Shown piece by piece: positions 46,879 to 58,600 of a DNA stretch of 64,000 bases (positions are counted from its first letter, which is position 1; the number at the start of each line of letters is the position of its first letter). The stretch is from Margaritispora aquatica. Taxonomy: Eukaryota > Ascomycota > Leotiomycetes > Helotiales > Discinellaceae. The stretch is from contig VJWN01000001.1 of assembly GCA_007644065.1 (NCBI GenBank), forward strand, positions 1,068,340-1,132,339. Direction: 5' to 3'. A model generated the notes under the pieces. That model saw only the letters and a list, made by a program, of their open reading frames with translations, did not search any database and was not told the DNA's origin. The position numbers and the translations under genes were made by a program.

Positions 46879-48103
46879 GGTTTTTGGAAGTGAGAGTGAT
46901 TGACTGGACGTGTTTTGTGGTAGTAATGATGTCTCGCTCTTCTTGTGGTTGCATGGCGGGTTAGCGGTCTTGGAGTTTTCGAAGCAGGTTAGAGAACGAG
47001 TTGGCATTTGGGAAGGAGAGAAACGCAACGTCCTCGCTGTTTTAAGTCATAGTGTCGGACGGGGTATGAGGATATTAGGAAACAGAAGAAGAGTGAAGTG
47101 TTAGAGTACCTGGGTAGACAGGTGGCTGTAATGTTTTCAGTAGTTTGGCATGATGAATGGCGGAGGCTGGTAAGCGAATATAGTTTATTATTACATTGAT
47201 TTCAAGTCTCACTAGTGACGGCTTGCCTGGAGAATTTGACGTTGTTGTCCTGTTGAGAGCCGAAGTGATTTTATCACCGAGCAATAATACAATATGGAAA
47301 AAAGAAGGCTACTTGAAGGAACGGGAGATGAGAGACTCGTCAGTGACTGAGCTGATTTGAGCTGAATAACTAATTCCGGGATGAAAGGACGATTATTATG
47401 CAAGTGAGAGTATCGACTTTGCATGAAGCGAGGTCACTCAATGTCTTGGCAGTATTCGCTAAGCGAGATGCTTGCAGTCTGGTACTCTTCTGCTCTACGA
47501 CACACTTCATAATATCCATCTATACCACCCGATCTGTTGCGCTCAAATGAATCGCGTGTGGGTTCTAGTGACGGATAAGAGATTGGATATATGCATATGA
47601 TCTTGATGATAGGGTTTAGTGATTTTTGCTAGTAGAGAGATTGAAGTGTCTTCAGATGAGTAAGTTCATGTATACTTTGCCGAAGTATCAGTCGGAGATG
47701 TGATAAAGTGGTATTGGTAGAGGCAGAGGCCGTGTGTGTGTCATTGGGACAGAGATAAAAAATGGCTGTGTATGCTTCGTGATGATATGGTATCTTAGCA
47801 GATCTACACTTCCTTCCAGGCACTTTTCATGTACATGCATGTTGCGAAACGACTGGTCTCATCACACAGTGAGTTATTGACCATCCTTCCACACTTAATG
47901 ATATCATCATCTTCTTCCTCCTCATATTGCGAGTGCTTACTACCATGACCTCGCAGTTTTGAGTATTCATCTGCTTCTTCGAGCCCATATCGTGAGATAT
48001 GTCTTCTCATCTTGGCTCAATGTGAAGGGAGTTCTCTCATGTACAACTACCATGGGTAGAACGACTCATGACATTCACTCGTTCTTTGCTTCGTCTTCGC
48101 TCG
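46879..48103. other. Intergenic region
   Basis: 1.2 kb between the doubtful 46 kb ORF and the 3' end of the Pof1-like gene. Only short frames on both strands; nothing recognised. Confidence 0.45.
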
Positions 48104-49051
48104 TCAATCATCTTCGTAGAGTCCCTCCGCTAAGATCCACTCCTTTACACCATTCGTTACTAATTTACCCAACATCCCCTCCTCACCCTTCTTCACAGCC
48201 TCTCGCACCTTCGTGCTACTCACCACTTCTTCATTCCCGGACACAGCACTACTCTGATCCATCTCAATCCTCCCCTCGGTAACCCACTCACTCCTCCCAC
48301 CTTCCTCATCCCTCTCCCCATTCCTCAAAGCATCAACATAAGCATCCTGCTCTCGCTTGCCGTCCCAACTTGCGCCAGGACGATACGTCACGAGTAGCCG
48401 ATGTGAGGTGAGGAAAGGAGCGAGAGACGAGAGTGTCGGCGGATCGTAGTACCGTGGAGTCAGAATGCGAATCAGTGTATCGTAGCCTACAAGGTGTGTT
48501 TGTGGGATATCGGTGGGATAAGAAGGGGATGAGGCGATGGAGAGCGCTTTTTGGGCGAATAATGCGTGGGTGGTAAGTGCAATGTCGATGGAGACCAGCT
48601 TATCATCTTCGCTTGCCTCTTGGCTCTTGAAATCAGACTTCAAGGAAGATAGCAAGTCCTGTGCCATAATCTCCATCATTACAAGCCTCTGTTCGAACGA
48701 GGCTGGTTTCGGTGCTTTGTCTGCATTTTGCGTTGATAGTAATAATATCAGCCTTTTTGGACTCCGTATCGATGCATGTGTGTCATTCTTCAATGCAGAT
48801 AATGCGATCCGTAAATGAGCGAGAGTGGGAGGATTGAAGGACGAATCGAGGATATACAGCGCTTTTGGAGGCCGGGTACCTTTTCCAACCTTCGCAGTCG
48901 CAGGCAAGGATGTCAACACCTTAAACGTCGAAGTCGAGCAACCGAATGCAGATAATGCCTGGCGATAGGTTTGCAGCTGCGTCTTCAGATGCTGCATCTG
49001 CATGGAGCTCGATGTGGAAGTTCGTGCAGGGGAATCGGGGATTGTTGACAT
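48104..49051 (-). CDS. POF1: Pof1-like nicotinamide-nucleotide adenylyltransferase family protein
   Basis: A single exon of 315 residues from the ATG at 49051 (MSTIPDSPARTSTSSS). The frame is open a further 80 codons upstream to an ATG at 49291. I prefer the downstream start because the upstream part is unlike the family and would leave only 90 bases to the divergent neighbour. The nucleotidyltransferase signature is DSSFNPPTLAHLRIAL, where T-x-x-H replaces H-x-G-H as in eukaryotic NMN adenylyltransferases. The second nucleotide-binding motif is VVSSTKVREAV near the C-terminus. HLVGYDTLIRIL matches the mid-domain segment. The family transfers AMP from ATP to nicotinamide mononucleotide; yeast Pof1 is a cytosolic member linked to protein quality control. 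Substrate here is inferred. Confidence 0.8.
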   Translation of the reverse strand: MSTIPDSPARTSTSSSMQMQHLKTQLQTYRQALSAFGCSTSTFKVLTSLPATAKVGKGTRPPKALYILDSSFNPPTLAHLRIALSALKNDTHASIRSPKRLILLLSTQNADKAPKPASFEQRLVMMEIMAQDLLSSLKSDFKSQEASEDDKLVSIDIALTTHALFAQKALSIASSPSYPTDIPQTHLVGYDTLIRILTPRYYDPPTLSSLAPFLTSHRLLVTYRPGASWDGKREQDAYVDALRNGERDEEGGRSEWVTEGRIEMDQSSAVSGNEEVVSSTKVREAVKKGEEGMLGKLVTNGVKEWILAEGLYEDD

Positions 49052-49381
49052 GGTTGGGCGCGATCGAGTGACACGACAGTGTTTCTTCAGCTGCAGCTCA
49101 GCGAAAGAGCGAGTCAAACGAGAGGTATGAGCTGATTTGTTTGTATGAATCTGGCGATCTTGGATCTTATGCTGTGCTCTCGTGAAGCCCAATGATGATG
49201 GTGGGGTTAATTGAGTCGGGAATGTCTCGGGTGGTTTGATCATGCTGCAGAATGCAAGGCTGACAGACATTTCGAGTGGTGGTGACGCCATTGAAACGCT
49301 GTTGGGGGTTGTACAGGAGCGACGACGACCTCAAGATGATAACCATTCTTCCTTTTCATTAGAAGAACTATCTTCGCGAAT
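49052..49381. promoter_or_regulatory. Divergent promoter POF1-like/5-alpha-reductase family
   Basis: 330 bases between divergent starts if the POF1-like gene starts at 49051; only 90 bases if it starts at 49291. Confidence 0.35.
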
Positions 49382-50380
49382 ATGGTTGTTGTTGAGAATT
49401 GGTTACCTCCCACGAGGGACCACTGGGAATTCGTCGTCACTTTATTCACCTTCTTTCCGGTGGTATGTTTACAATTCAACAAAAAGATGCGGAAAAAGCT
49501 AACAATCTTCAGGTTACCCTTTTACAATGGTCCATCTCATGGTATGGAGCGGGCAAGACATCTGCGACTAGCAGACTGAATATTCCGGGCAAGGTAGCGT
49601 GGTTGACGATGGAAGTCCCCGGGTTCATGACAGTGCTCTACGTGATGAACACCATCACCGTTGACGGCTTCTTCGGACTACCATGGGAGAACCAAGTCAT
49701 GGGTGGGATATTCGTACGTTATTGTCCCCAACCAGCTCATTAAAACCATAAAACACACACTGACACCGTAAGAATAGACAATTCACTACCTCTACCGCGC
49801 AATCCTATACCCGCTCCTCGCACCCTCCATGTCACCCATCCACCCCATCGTCTGGATCTGCGCCGTGATCTTCCAACTCCTCAATGGCCTCTCGATAGGC
49901 GGCTATCTAGGTGGATACGGTCCAACCACGCGCGCAGACTGGCTGGTACACGGAAAGAACTTCAAGGTCGGCGGACGCATGGAGTTCGGGCTCATGGTGT
50001 GGGCACTCGGCTTCATCGGAAACATGTGGCACGACGAGGAGCTGCGCGAGATTCGGCGTGCATCGGCGCGGAACCAGCAGCAGAGAGCGGTGGAGGCGGA
50101 TGCCAAGGGTAAATCGAAGGTGAGTGTCGATAAGGTGTACATGGTGCCGCAGAATGGGTTCTTCAATTATGTGCTGTATCCGCATTATTTCTTCGAGTGG
50201 ATCGAGTGGGCGGGCTTTTGGTGTATGGGCGGCTTGAGCTGTGTGCCTGCGAGGAACTTCTTGTTTGCGGAGATTTCGACCATGTTGCCTAGAGCGGTGG
50301 CTGGAAAGAAGTGGTATATTGAGCGTTTTGGCAAGGAGAGGATTGGGAATAGGAGGGCGATCATTCCTGGTATCATCTAA
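49382..50380 (+). CDS. Steroid 5-alpha-reductase family membrane protein
   Basis: Exons 49382-49462, 49513-49713 and 49778-50380 give 294 residues; both introns are phase 0, with gtatgt and gtacgt donors. The protein is hydrophobic, with helices at about 15-30, 60-90, 110-135 and 160-180. The C-terminal 3-oxo-5-alpha-steroid 4-dehydrogenase domain is clear: GLMVWALGFIGNMWHDEEL, then YMVPQNGFFNYVLYPHYFFE and EWAGFWCMGG. The conserved N-x-x-HD and PHYFFEW elements are the NADPH-linked reductase features. Members reduce a carbon-carbon double bond next to a keto or CoA-ester group in the ER membrane; sterol, polyprenol or fatty-acyl substrates cannot be told apart from sequence. It is slightly longer than vertebrate SRD5A1 because of a hydrophilic insert at about 205-225. 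Confidence 0.85.
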
Positions 50381-50713
50381 GTGTGTTGACAAAAGTGGGA
50401 GCTGATATCAAATAATATTAATGGTTGAATCAGGGCAGGCAGAAGTAGTGATCAGTTACAATAGGGCTAATCACTTGAAAGTGATGCACTGGAAAGAATA
50501 ATTCAAATCAATTGCAGCGTTCATTAGCCTGCATGATACACATCTCATCAGTGCTCAAAATCAAAAATCCACCGTCTAGATCCGCGCCAACAAACTCCTG
50601 CTTATCCCCAACCATCCAAACATTACCGAGTCCTTCGTCATCAGCATAAAAGCATAAAGCATGTCACCGTGTTCAGACATCTCTCATGATTCACCTCACC
50701 CATCAACCACATA
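50381..50713. other. Convergent 3' spacer
   Basis: Short gap between converging 3' ends of the reductase and aquaporin genes; no feature seen. Confidence 0.5.
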
Positions 50714-52371
50714 TCAATCTCTAGAGTGCATGCTTCTTGTCCTCCTCGCCTCGCGTCTATGCATGATCTCCGCTTTCTTCTCCTCATTCCTCGTAGGATC
50801 ATTTGCCGGATCACCATCTTGACCTGGGTTTGCCATCTCGTACTCGAGCATCTTGATGAACTTGTAGAAGAAGACTGCTATGAACGTTCCAATGACTGGT
50901 CCAACCCCTAAATATCATGTTAGTACGCTATCCTGGAAACCACGAGACGAATGCAGAGGAGACTTACAATATATCCAGTGATCTGCATCAAAGGTTGCAG
51001 TGACGACACAAGGTCCAAAGCTGCGAGCAGGGTTAAGCGAGCCGCCAGTATAGTAAACGCCAACCATTTCAGCAATGAAGAGAGCGAGTCCGATGCCCAC
51101 TGGTGCAATGAAAGTAGCCTTGTGCTTCTCCTTTGCCAACATGAAGATTGTGAAGACCAATTCAGCAGTCAAGAATGCCTCGATGAACACACCCTGGACT
51201 TTACTCGTTCCTCCTGCAAGGGTAGTACGGACATTGAATTGCGTGGGAAAGAGTCCTATTACCATGCCACTGGCAGCAATGGACCCAGAAATCTGGGCAG
51301 CGAACAGACACATCGCTCGAACTGGAGGGATGGCGCCGACCATGACCATACCGAGCGTGACGGCGGGGTTGAAGAGACCACCTGAAATTCGGAAGAAGAT
51401 CCAAACGTTGACCATGAGCGAGAAGCCAAAGATGACAGAGATGTAAAGATAAACGGCGATGTTGAAACCAGTCGCTCCTCCAGAGGTGGTGTTAGAGGTT
51501 GATGACGAATCTGAAGAAGCTGTAGATTGGATGTTTGCTACTTGTGTACCGGCAAAGGCAAAGAAGAGAAACATGGTCGTGCCGACGAATTCGCCAATCG
51601 TGGCCACAAAGTCTGAATTATGTTAGTAAAGGGCTACTTCTAGGGGGAAAGGTAGTTGAACATACGATTCTTAACATCACTATTCATCCACTGCGTCCAG
51701 GGCAGTCTCATGACCTCGGCTCTCTCAGCAGCCGTAAGGTTCTTGAAGTCCAAAGACCTGTCTCTCGACCTATGTGCATCATAGTTATACCCATCAATGC
51801 TCTCCTCATCAGCAACCCTCTTCCTATCCTCAGACGTCCACTCCCCTCTCTCCAAATCCCTCTCTCGGTCGCCCTTTGTTTCTTCAAAGTATGGTTTCGA
51901 TGCCGACCCCGGCACACGATCCCATGCATCCACGTTGCGATATGTACGTGGCGGCCGAGACTTCTCGTATGAATCGGGATGGTAATCCTCTCTACGCGAG
52001 GCACCACGCTCTTCATCCCTGTAGTACCCGTCATCTCGGGATCGCAATGCGCGTCTAGAGTCAACCTCAGAAAAGCTGGGACGCTCGCGATCATACGCGC
52101 CGGAAGAGTGGCTTCGCACTGCGCTACCCGAGGCAGGCTGATTGCTTGGACGACGACGCAGACCAGCATTGCCTCTGATGTTCTCGGGCTCAGGGGGAGG
52201 AAAGCTTTGGAAATCCAGAGGTGTGCGTTCGGGCGAATAGGCGATGCGAGCGGGGTGGTAGGCTGGCATTGGGGAGGATGGAGCGATGGGTGAGGCCGGA
52301 CGCTTGATCAACTCGCTGTCGTGGGTTTTACCGCCATAATGGAGCGGCAGCTCGCTGGGCTCGCCAGGCAT
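50714..52371 (-). CDS. Aquaporin (MIP family) with long N-terminal tail
   Basis: Exons 52371-51666, 51612-50968 and 50907-50714 give 514 residues. Introns are short GT-AG and restore WMNSDVKN-HFVATIGEFVG and DADHWIY-WVGPVIG. The start is the ATG opening MPGEPSELPLHYGG. The first ~235 residues are a hydrophilic Arg/Ser/Asp/Pro-rich tail (many Arg-Asp and Tyr repeats), presumably cytosolic. The channel follows with six membrane helices and both NPA boxes intact (GGLFNPAVTLG and GGSLNPARSFGP). An Arg directly after the second NPA fits the selectivity filter. The C-terminal tail (about 50 residues) is charged. The usual role is water or small-solute transport; the tail suggests regulation or trafficking control, which is inference. 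Confidence 0.92.
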
Positions 52372-53493
52372 GATGACTACAAATGCTGGGAGGAGAACGG
52401 GTGGTGGAATAAAAGTCTGAGAAGGGCGACGTCTCAGTGCGTTCTCTGAGTTGTTATTATACAACCCTATCTTGGGAGTTCTTGAATGATGTATTTGTAC
52501 AGCTGTGTCTTGGTGCAAATTGGAAACTTGATGAGGAAAGAGAAGAAACCATGGGATTTGGCAACAGCTAATATATCCGTTTCAAAGAAGAGCATAAATT
52601 TTTCGAATCCGTCATCTCAAGAAAGAGATTTCCCGGACCAAGTTGTCCCCCCATGTCCCATTCATCCAACTTTCACCTCAAGCCACCGCCATTTCAAGAT
52701 ATCCCGACGACCAGGACTAACATGCTTGAGATATGGGAGGCATTATGCCTTCCAAAGTCAAAACCACAGCTAAAAGAGCAGTCCAGAGGCTGGGAAGTGG
52801 AGATGTAGTCCAACCATTCCATGGGAACAGCCTCACGAATATTCATGCACGTCAACGTGTTCCCTGGGTCTCCGATGTTCGAGCCATCTGGAATCTACCC
52901 GCGCTATGGGAGATCTCTGCACAAGACGGCACAGACATTGAGGCAGGAGGAATTGTACTCTCCTGACGTCATATGAAATATAGAATGGGATGAGACGATA
53001 TGCGATCTCGCCAGGGAAGAGTGAAACTGCTGGAAGAGAAGTTAAAAAATAGGGGTATAAGGGGACGAAGATATAGCATCGCGTCTAGGATGAACCTCGC
53101 TGTCGCTTAAGCGAGATTTCGTGGCAGTACGTCTCCTGACCGTTATGTGGGCTTCCCACCAACCTCTTTGCGACAAACACCTGGGATGACATATCTTGAA
53201 ATGGGAAAAGGTTGGAGAAGATCTCGGGAGAAGAACGGTGGGCGTTGAGTTTGCCCACAGAACGCGATGGCTGGTTCTTCACCGGCTTGCAAGCTGTTGC
53301 GGAGTGGGATTGTTCGCGATAAACATGATGGGATAGTCCCCGCGACGTGTTTGATAACAAGAGATGCTTGGATGACTGCCTTGGTTATTGAGCAATGCGT
53401 GTTTCAAGGTTTGATAGAAGAGAGCGCGAGTCCGCACTTGTGGACATGTCATTTCATCTGAAGTGGTGGCATTTGCAACTGACAAGCAAAAGG

Positions 53494-53550
53494 AGAGATG
53501 AGATGAGATGAGATGAGATGAGATGCGATGCGATGAGGAGAGGTGAGATG
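53494..53550. repeat. AGATG pentanucleotide repeat, degenerate
   Basis: Tandem agatg units passing into variants (gcgatg, aggag, aggtgagatg), in non-coding DNA. Confidence 0.85.
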
Positions 53551-54341
53551 AAATGTGGTCTGAAAAGTCAAGACGAAACTTCAAACAACACGGACACCAA
53601 CCAGATTCCGTCACCTCAGAGTAGGACCTCACACGTGACCAATTAGACCAAAAATAGATTCTCTTGTCCAGAGGCAGATACGTACTCTATATCGTCATCA
53701 TCTTCTCGAATCCCAAAAAGCACACATCTGGGGAATATATTTATTTCTTTATCCAACCAAGATCCTCATATCTGTATACCCTTCAAGGCGATGTTCCCAA
53801 ACCCAATACAATCCATCGATCGTCCCGTCCCTCCCCAGACGATTCTCTCCAGCTCCCATACCCCCCGTCACCTCTATCCAAAATAAGAAAAACTGGGAAC
53901 ATAACAAATCATATACAGGACCTGAATACCAGTCGTCTTAGGATCTACATATCAAATCAAAGCATCAGCCACCACCAGAATGCCATTATCGGCCTGGGTA
54001 TGATCGATCTCTGTGCTCCGTGCACATACTGTAAGGTATACCAGATGACTTGAAACTTCAAGGGCTGTACCTGGACCGTATATCAGAGTGCAAATAAAAG
54101 GAAGATCATACTAATACAAACCAAGGCATTTGCAATCTCTGCATCACCCAACAACGTGACAAATCATCCTGATGATCCAAGGTAAAGAAAGCCTCAGAGC
54201 ATTCAGCAAACCTCATAGTAAACGCGATGCGCCAACAACCCGCACCCCAAAAATCTTGAGCGAGCCTCCCCTCCCACCACAAACAACAACAAAAACACCT
54301 CAAAAGTAAATATCCCAAAAGATTTAAAACAGCAAAACTCA

Positions 54342-54384
54342 AGGCCCGGTAGGGCCTATAGAAAACCCCTCGCTGGGGGGTTTT
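54342..54384. repeat. Two adjacent short inverted repeats
   Basis: AGGCCC-ggta-GGGCCT (6-bp stem, 54342-54357) is followed after four bases by AAAACCCC-tcgctgg-GGGGTTTT (8-bp stem, 54362-54384). Both stems are perfect. Confidence 0.85.
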
Positions 54385-54974
54385 TAAAGTTGAAGGAGCT
54401 TGTGAATCAGCAGATCGAATGAATTGAGTTGAATTGGTGACCAGTCGAAATTTATACCTGCTCCTCTCCACCTACACCAGTTTGACCTGACCTTGAGACA
54501 TCGCTCTCGGCGCCTTCTGGGTGACAGCAATTGTGGTACTTGGTTATATATAGGTCAGACGTGAGTTTAGCGACTTGGTCTGGGACATTGTGTTTATTTC
54601 CCTTATGCTTCAAGGACATCATTCATCTTCATATTTAGATAGCTTGAAGTCAACAATAGTTAAAATCATATTCCATAGAATAAATAGGTAGATCGATCTT
54701 GTCACTACTCTTCACAGTTTGTTACTTTCTAGTCTCTTTTGACAAGTACTCATTTTCTGAGAAGTGTAACGTGTATTTGTTCGTGAATAGACAATGTGAA
54801 TCTCAAAAGTTCCAAGTAAACAAATCAACGTCACCAACGACTAGATTCTCTCGGCAACCCCTTCAACACATTAATTTTATTCCTTCACTTCACTTCACTT
54901 CCATTCCCTTCCCTTAACAGACACAACCACTACCTCACAGGTACCATCACACCTCATATATCACACAGCGCCCC

Positions 54975-55085
54975 TCATCCATCCATCCATTCATTCATCC
55001 ATCCATTCATTCATCCATCCATTCATTCATCCATCCATTCATTCATCCATTCATTCATTCATCCATCCATCCATTCATTCATTCA
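54975..55085. repeat. CATC/CATT tetranucleotide minisatellite
   Basis: About 110 bases of alternating catc and catt units in a higher-order pattern (catccatccattcatt repeated). Confidence 0.95.
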
Positions 55086-55689
55086 ATCCTACACAAAGCA
55101 AACCTCCCACCACAGCAGAAGAACGCTTCAAATAATCATAATACTCCACATCTACTTCCCCTTACACCACTGACTGTAGCACAATAACAACAAGCGACAA
55201 GCAATAAACTAGGAACAATACATACCTTGTACACAACAGAAACTCCTTAACAATATATAAGCTGTCAAACTCCATAAAAACAACCCCAAGAGCACAGAAC
55301 ACCCACTTCTAATTGTAATCGTAAGCGTAATATTAATTCTAATCCTGATCATAACCATAACCTCAATCTTATCTTCAACTCCAACTCCAACTCCTAAGCA
55401 TAGGTAATAACACTTCCCTCCAGACGCCTTCACCCAAACGTTATACTACAAACCAATCCCCAAATCAATACACAGACCAATACTCCCACTCCAACCCCCA
55501 CATCGACTACCACTCCAACTCCGCCTTAAAACTCCCCTTTAACCCCGATGAGCCAGCCCTCCTAACTCCTATACCGAATCTCCAAACCTAAACAGTCATA
55601 CAGCCAAGAAAAACATACATAAACACACAACACAACCAGACTCTCCAAACTCCCAAGTCAGCATCATCACCGCCACCATCACAAGTCTC

Positions 55690-58600
55690 TCATTCCCTTC
55701 CATCCCCTCTCTCACTACCACTACCACAACCACCACCACCAAAAGCAACCTCAACAGCCCTCAACAAGCCCATCCTCTCCTCCTCCTCTTTCCTCCTCAA
55801 CTCCCCCAACAACGCCTCTTCACTCCCGAACCCCTTACTCAACAGCAAAGTCCCCAAACTCCTCTTTGTCTCCTCATTTTCATTTCCATCACCATACACT
55901 CCACCTCCTGTACCTCCCCCGCTTCCTGCATTTCCCCTCACACACCCACCACTACCAACGACAAACCCACCCACATCACCGAGTTTATAACCATACCCCT
56001 CCCAATCCTCACCACTCCACGTCCTGCGATAGCTGCTACTTCTATCCCTTCTTCTACCCAAACCCAAACTCTCTTCCCCCTTCCTCTTACCACCAAACCC
56101 CCTCCCATCAGCCGGAACCCCCAATAGCAACTCCTCTAACACATCCGTCCTCAAGTCAAAATCGAAGCCCAAATTCGCACCGGATCCCAGATTCAACGTT
56201 CCACCAGGCGTCCCCACCGGACTTGCAAACGTACTCTTGGTAATCATCACACAATCGCGATAATACTCCGGATCCGAGATGCCCAGATGCGACGGGCGTC
56301 GCGACTCCCTCTCGTCAGAAGAGCTCATCACCATCTCATCCTCCCAATCGCTCGCGCCGGCGCTGTTAACTCCACTACCGACCACACTCCCCTTCCACAT
56401 ATCGAGAGCAGTCGCAGTTCCACTCCCACTTTCCTCGGATCTCTCGATTCCCTTGCCCTTCTCCATACCATCACCCAAATCCCCATCTCGCCTCCTACTC
56501 ATCACCGCATCGCCTCCAAAGCCCCCAAGCAATCTCGCAATCTCATCCAGCTCCTCTTCCTTCTTCACCGTCTCCTTGAACACTTCTTTCTTAACCTCCA
56601 ATTTCTTCATCTCCTCACCACCAACCATCGTAACCGGCAGAATCTCCAGCTCCGGATATTCCAGCTCGCAACTGACCGTCAAACTGCCCCTCCGTCCACT
56701 CGTCTGACTCCGCTGCTCGTCCTGCGTGTCAAACTCATACAGTTCTTTCTCAACCTTCAGGATGAACCGCTCGCCCATGCCTTTCTTGCGGTGTATATCC
56801 ACAACCTCTGTATGATGTCCCTCGTCATCATGGGCGAGACACCACAGAACTTCGCCGTCTGCTTTCTTGCCGAGTTTCGCGAAATCTACAATTTCAACTT
56901 TATCCTTTCGGTTGGCAGAGAGGACGCGTTCCTGCCGATCGTGAGATGAGAATCGCGCCCAAGAGGCAGGAAAGCGGAAGTCAGGAGCCGTAGGCTTGAT
57001 CTTCTTGACGATATTTCTTGATTTCGTTTTCGCTTTCGCAGCCGTGGCTTCCATCTCCATCTCCCAAGAATCCATGACGAGCTCCTTGACAGCTAAACGC
57101 TCTTGAAGTTGCTGCTCATACTGCTCGGCTGCACTCAACTCACCTTTTTTCTTCTTCCCGAATATGCCAAATCCCTTTTTGCTGCCACCACCAGCAACAC
57201 TTTTCTTCCTGCCAAACATGCCTTTTTTCTCCTCCTTGTCAGTCTCTTTGCCTTTTCCTTTCAAGCCACCACCCCAAAACGCTTCAGCTTCATCAAAAAC
57301 CCCAGGACTTTTGATGTTTGGAGATTTAAGTAACTCGCTAGGCTCGAAGTTCGGGATAGGAGTCATCAGCAGATCAGCTCTGTCGACGGTGCCATCAGTA
57401 TTGCCATCGTAGCTGCGACGTGCAAGTCTGGCCAGCCTGGCGAGGACAGATGGCTTCCGAGCTGGTAGAGCTGACTTGTCGAATTCTTCGCGGAATTTGC
57501 TGGACACTGGCGTGCTGACTACCCGTCGCTCGGCGAAGCGAGAGTGGAGATTGCTAAGCTCTTCCTCACGTACACGGAAGGACGACGTCTCTGATGGCAA
57601 ACCAGAGGCATCCTCATTTGGAATCACGCGAGGTGATAAGCCCGTGATATCAAGAGGATCGGTAGTTTTATCATTTGGTGTTGATGTCGCTGACAGAATG
57701 GTGGTTAAGACTGGAAGGTCGCCTGATGTTCTGTTTTCTTCAACTTGTATTTGTGCTTCAACATCCTTTTCTCCATCTGATGATAGTCAGTGACCTTCAA
57801 ACAGCCAAGAATGGGGAAAATACCATCACTAATGATTGAAGCAGTAGCTCTACTCTTTTTCCTAGTCCTGGGCAAATAAGAAAACAACTTGAACCGAAAA
57901 TTCTCCACTGGCAAGGGGATGACAGCAGCAGCAGATTTGGATCGGAAAGGTGAAACGTCTAACCTGATCTCACTCCAGATTTTCAGACTTCCATCAATAG
58001 AGGCTACCAATTCTTCGGCATGCCGTATACGACGTGCTTGGTCGATGGACACCTTTGAGCTTGAGTCTCCGCGTTGATGAGATCCCCAACTTGACAGCTG
58101 TGGGGAAGATATTGAGCTCTTGACTCTCTTCGATGCAAGTTTTGCCGAGATATCCATTTCGTGAAGATGAGGCACTGTATCTCCTCCGCCATCTACGCCT
58201 CCAAAATCCATGTTGCTACAGCAAGTTTGAAGATGTGGTTGGGTGTCATCTAGGTTTTGATCTGATTTCGAGTATCTTTTCATACCAGCCGGGTATCGAT
58301 TTAAGAGTTGTGGGCGTGCGTGGATCTCAGTGATCAAAGAAGCCTTTGTGTTGTGATCAGTAATAGGGGTAACCGTACTCGAATTTGTATGACTGAGCTT
58401 TCGGAGTCCTTCGCTACGATGATCCGATGCAAAGGATTCCCTCCATGGTGACTTCATGTTGTCAAGATCTGCGCTACTTGGGAGTCTGGATGCCGAGACG
58501 ATTGGGCCAGACGTTATATCCAACGCCGAGCTTACCTTTCTTGAAGGGATATAGACCTTTGATTCCAACTCGTTGATATCAAGTGCTGATAGAATTGGAG

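Larger units (their letters stand above)
52372..55689. other. 3.3 kb gene-poor region with simple repeats
   Basis: Upstream of the aquaporin gene and downstream of the 1212-residue protein gene. It holds an AGATG repeat (53.5 kb), two hairpins (54.35 kb) and a CATC/CATT minisatellite (55.0 kb). Plus-strand sequence from about 55.1 kb is strikingly poor in G. No supported gene; short frames such as 54106-54471 look random. Confidence 0.45.

Noticed and set aside
51640..52518. Independent Arg-rich protein next to the aquaporin
   Set aside because: A 53-nt GT-AG intron joins it in phase to the aquaporin channel (KN-HFVATIGEF), so it is the aquaporin N-terminus; the first ATG is at 52371.
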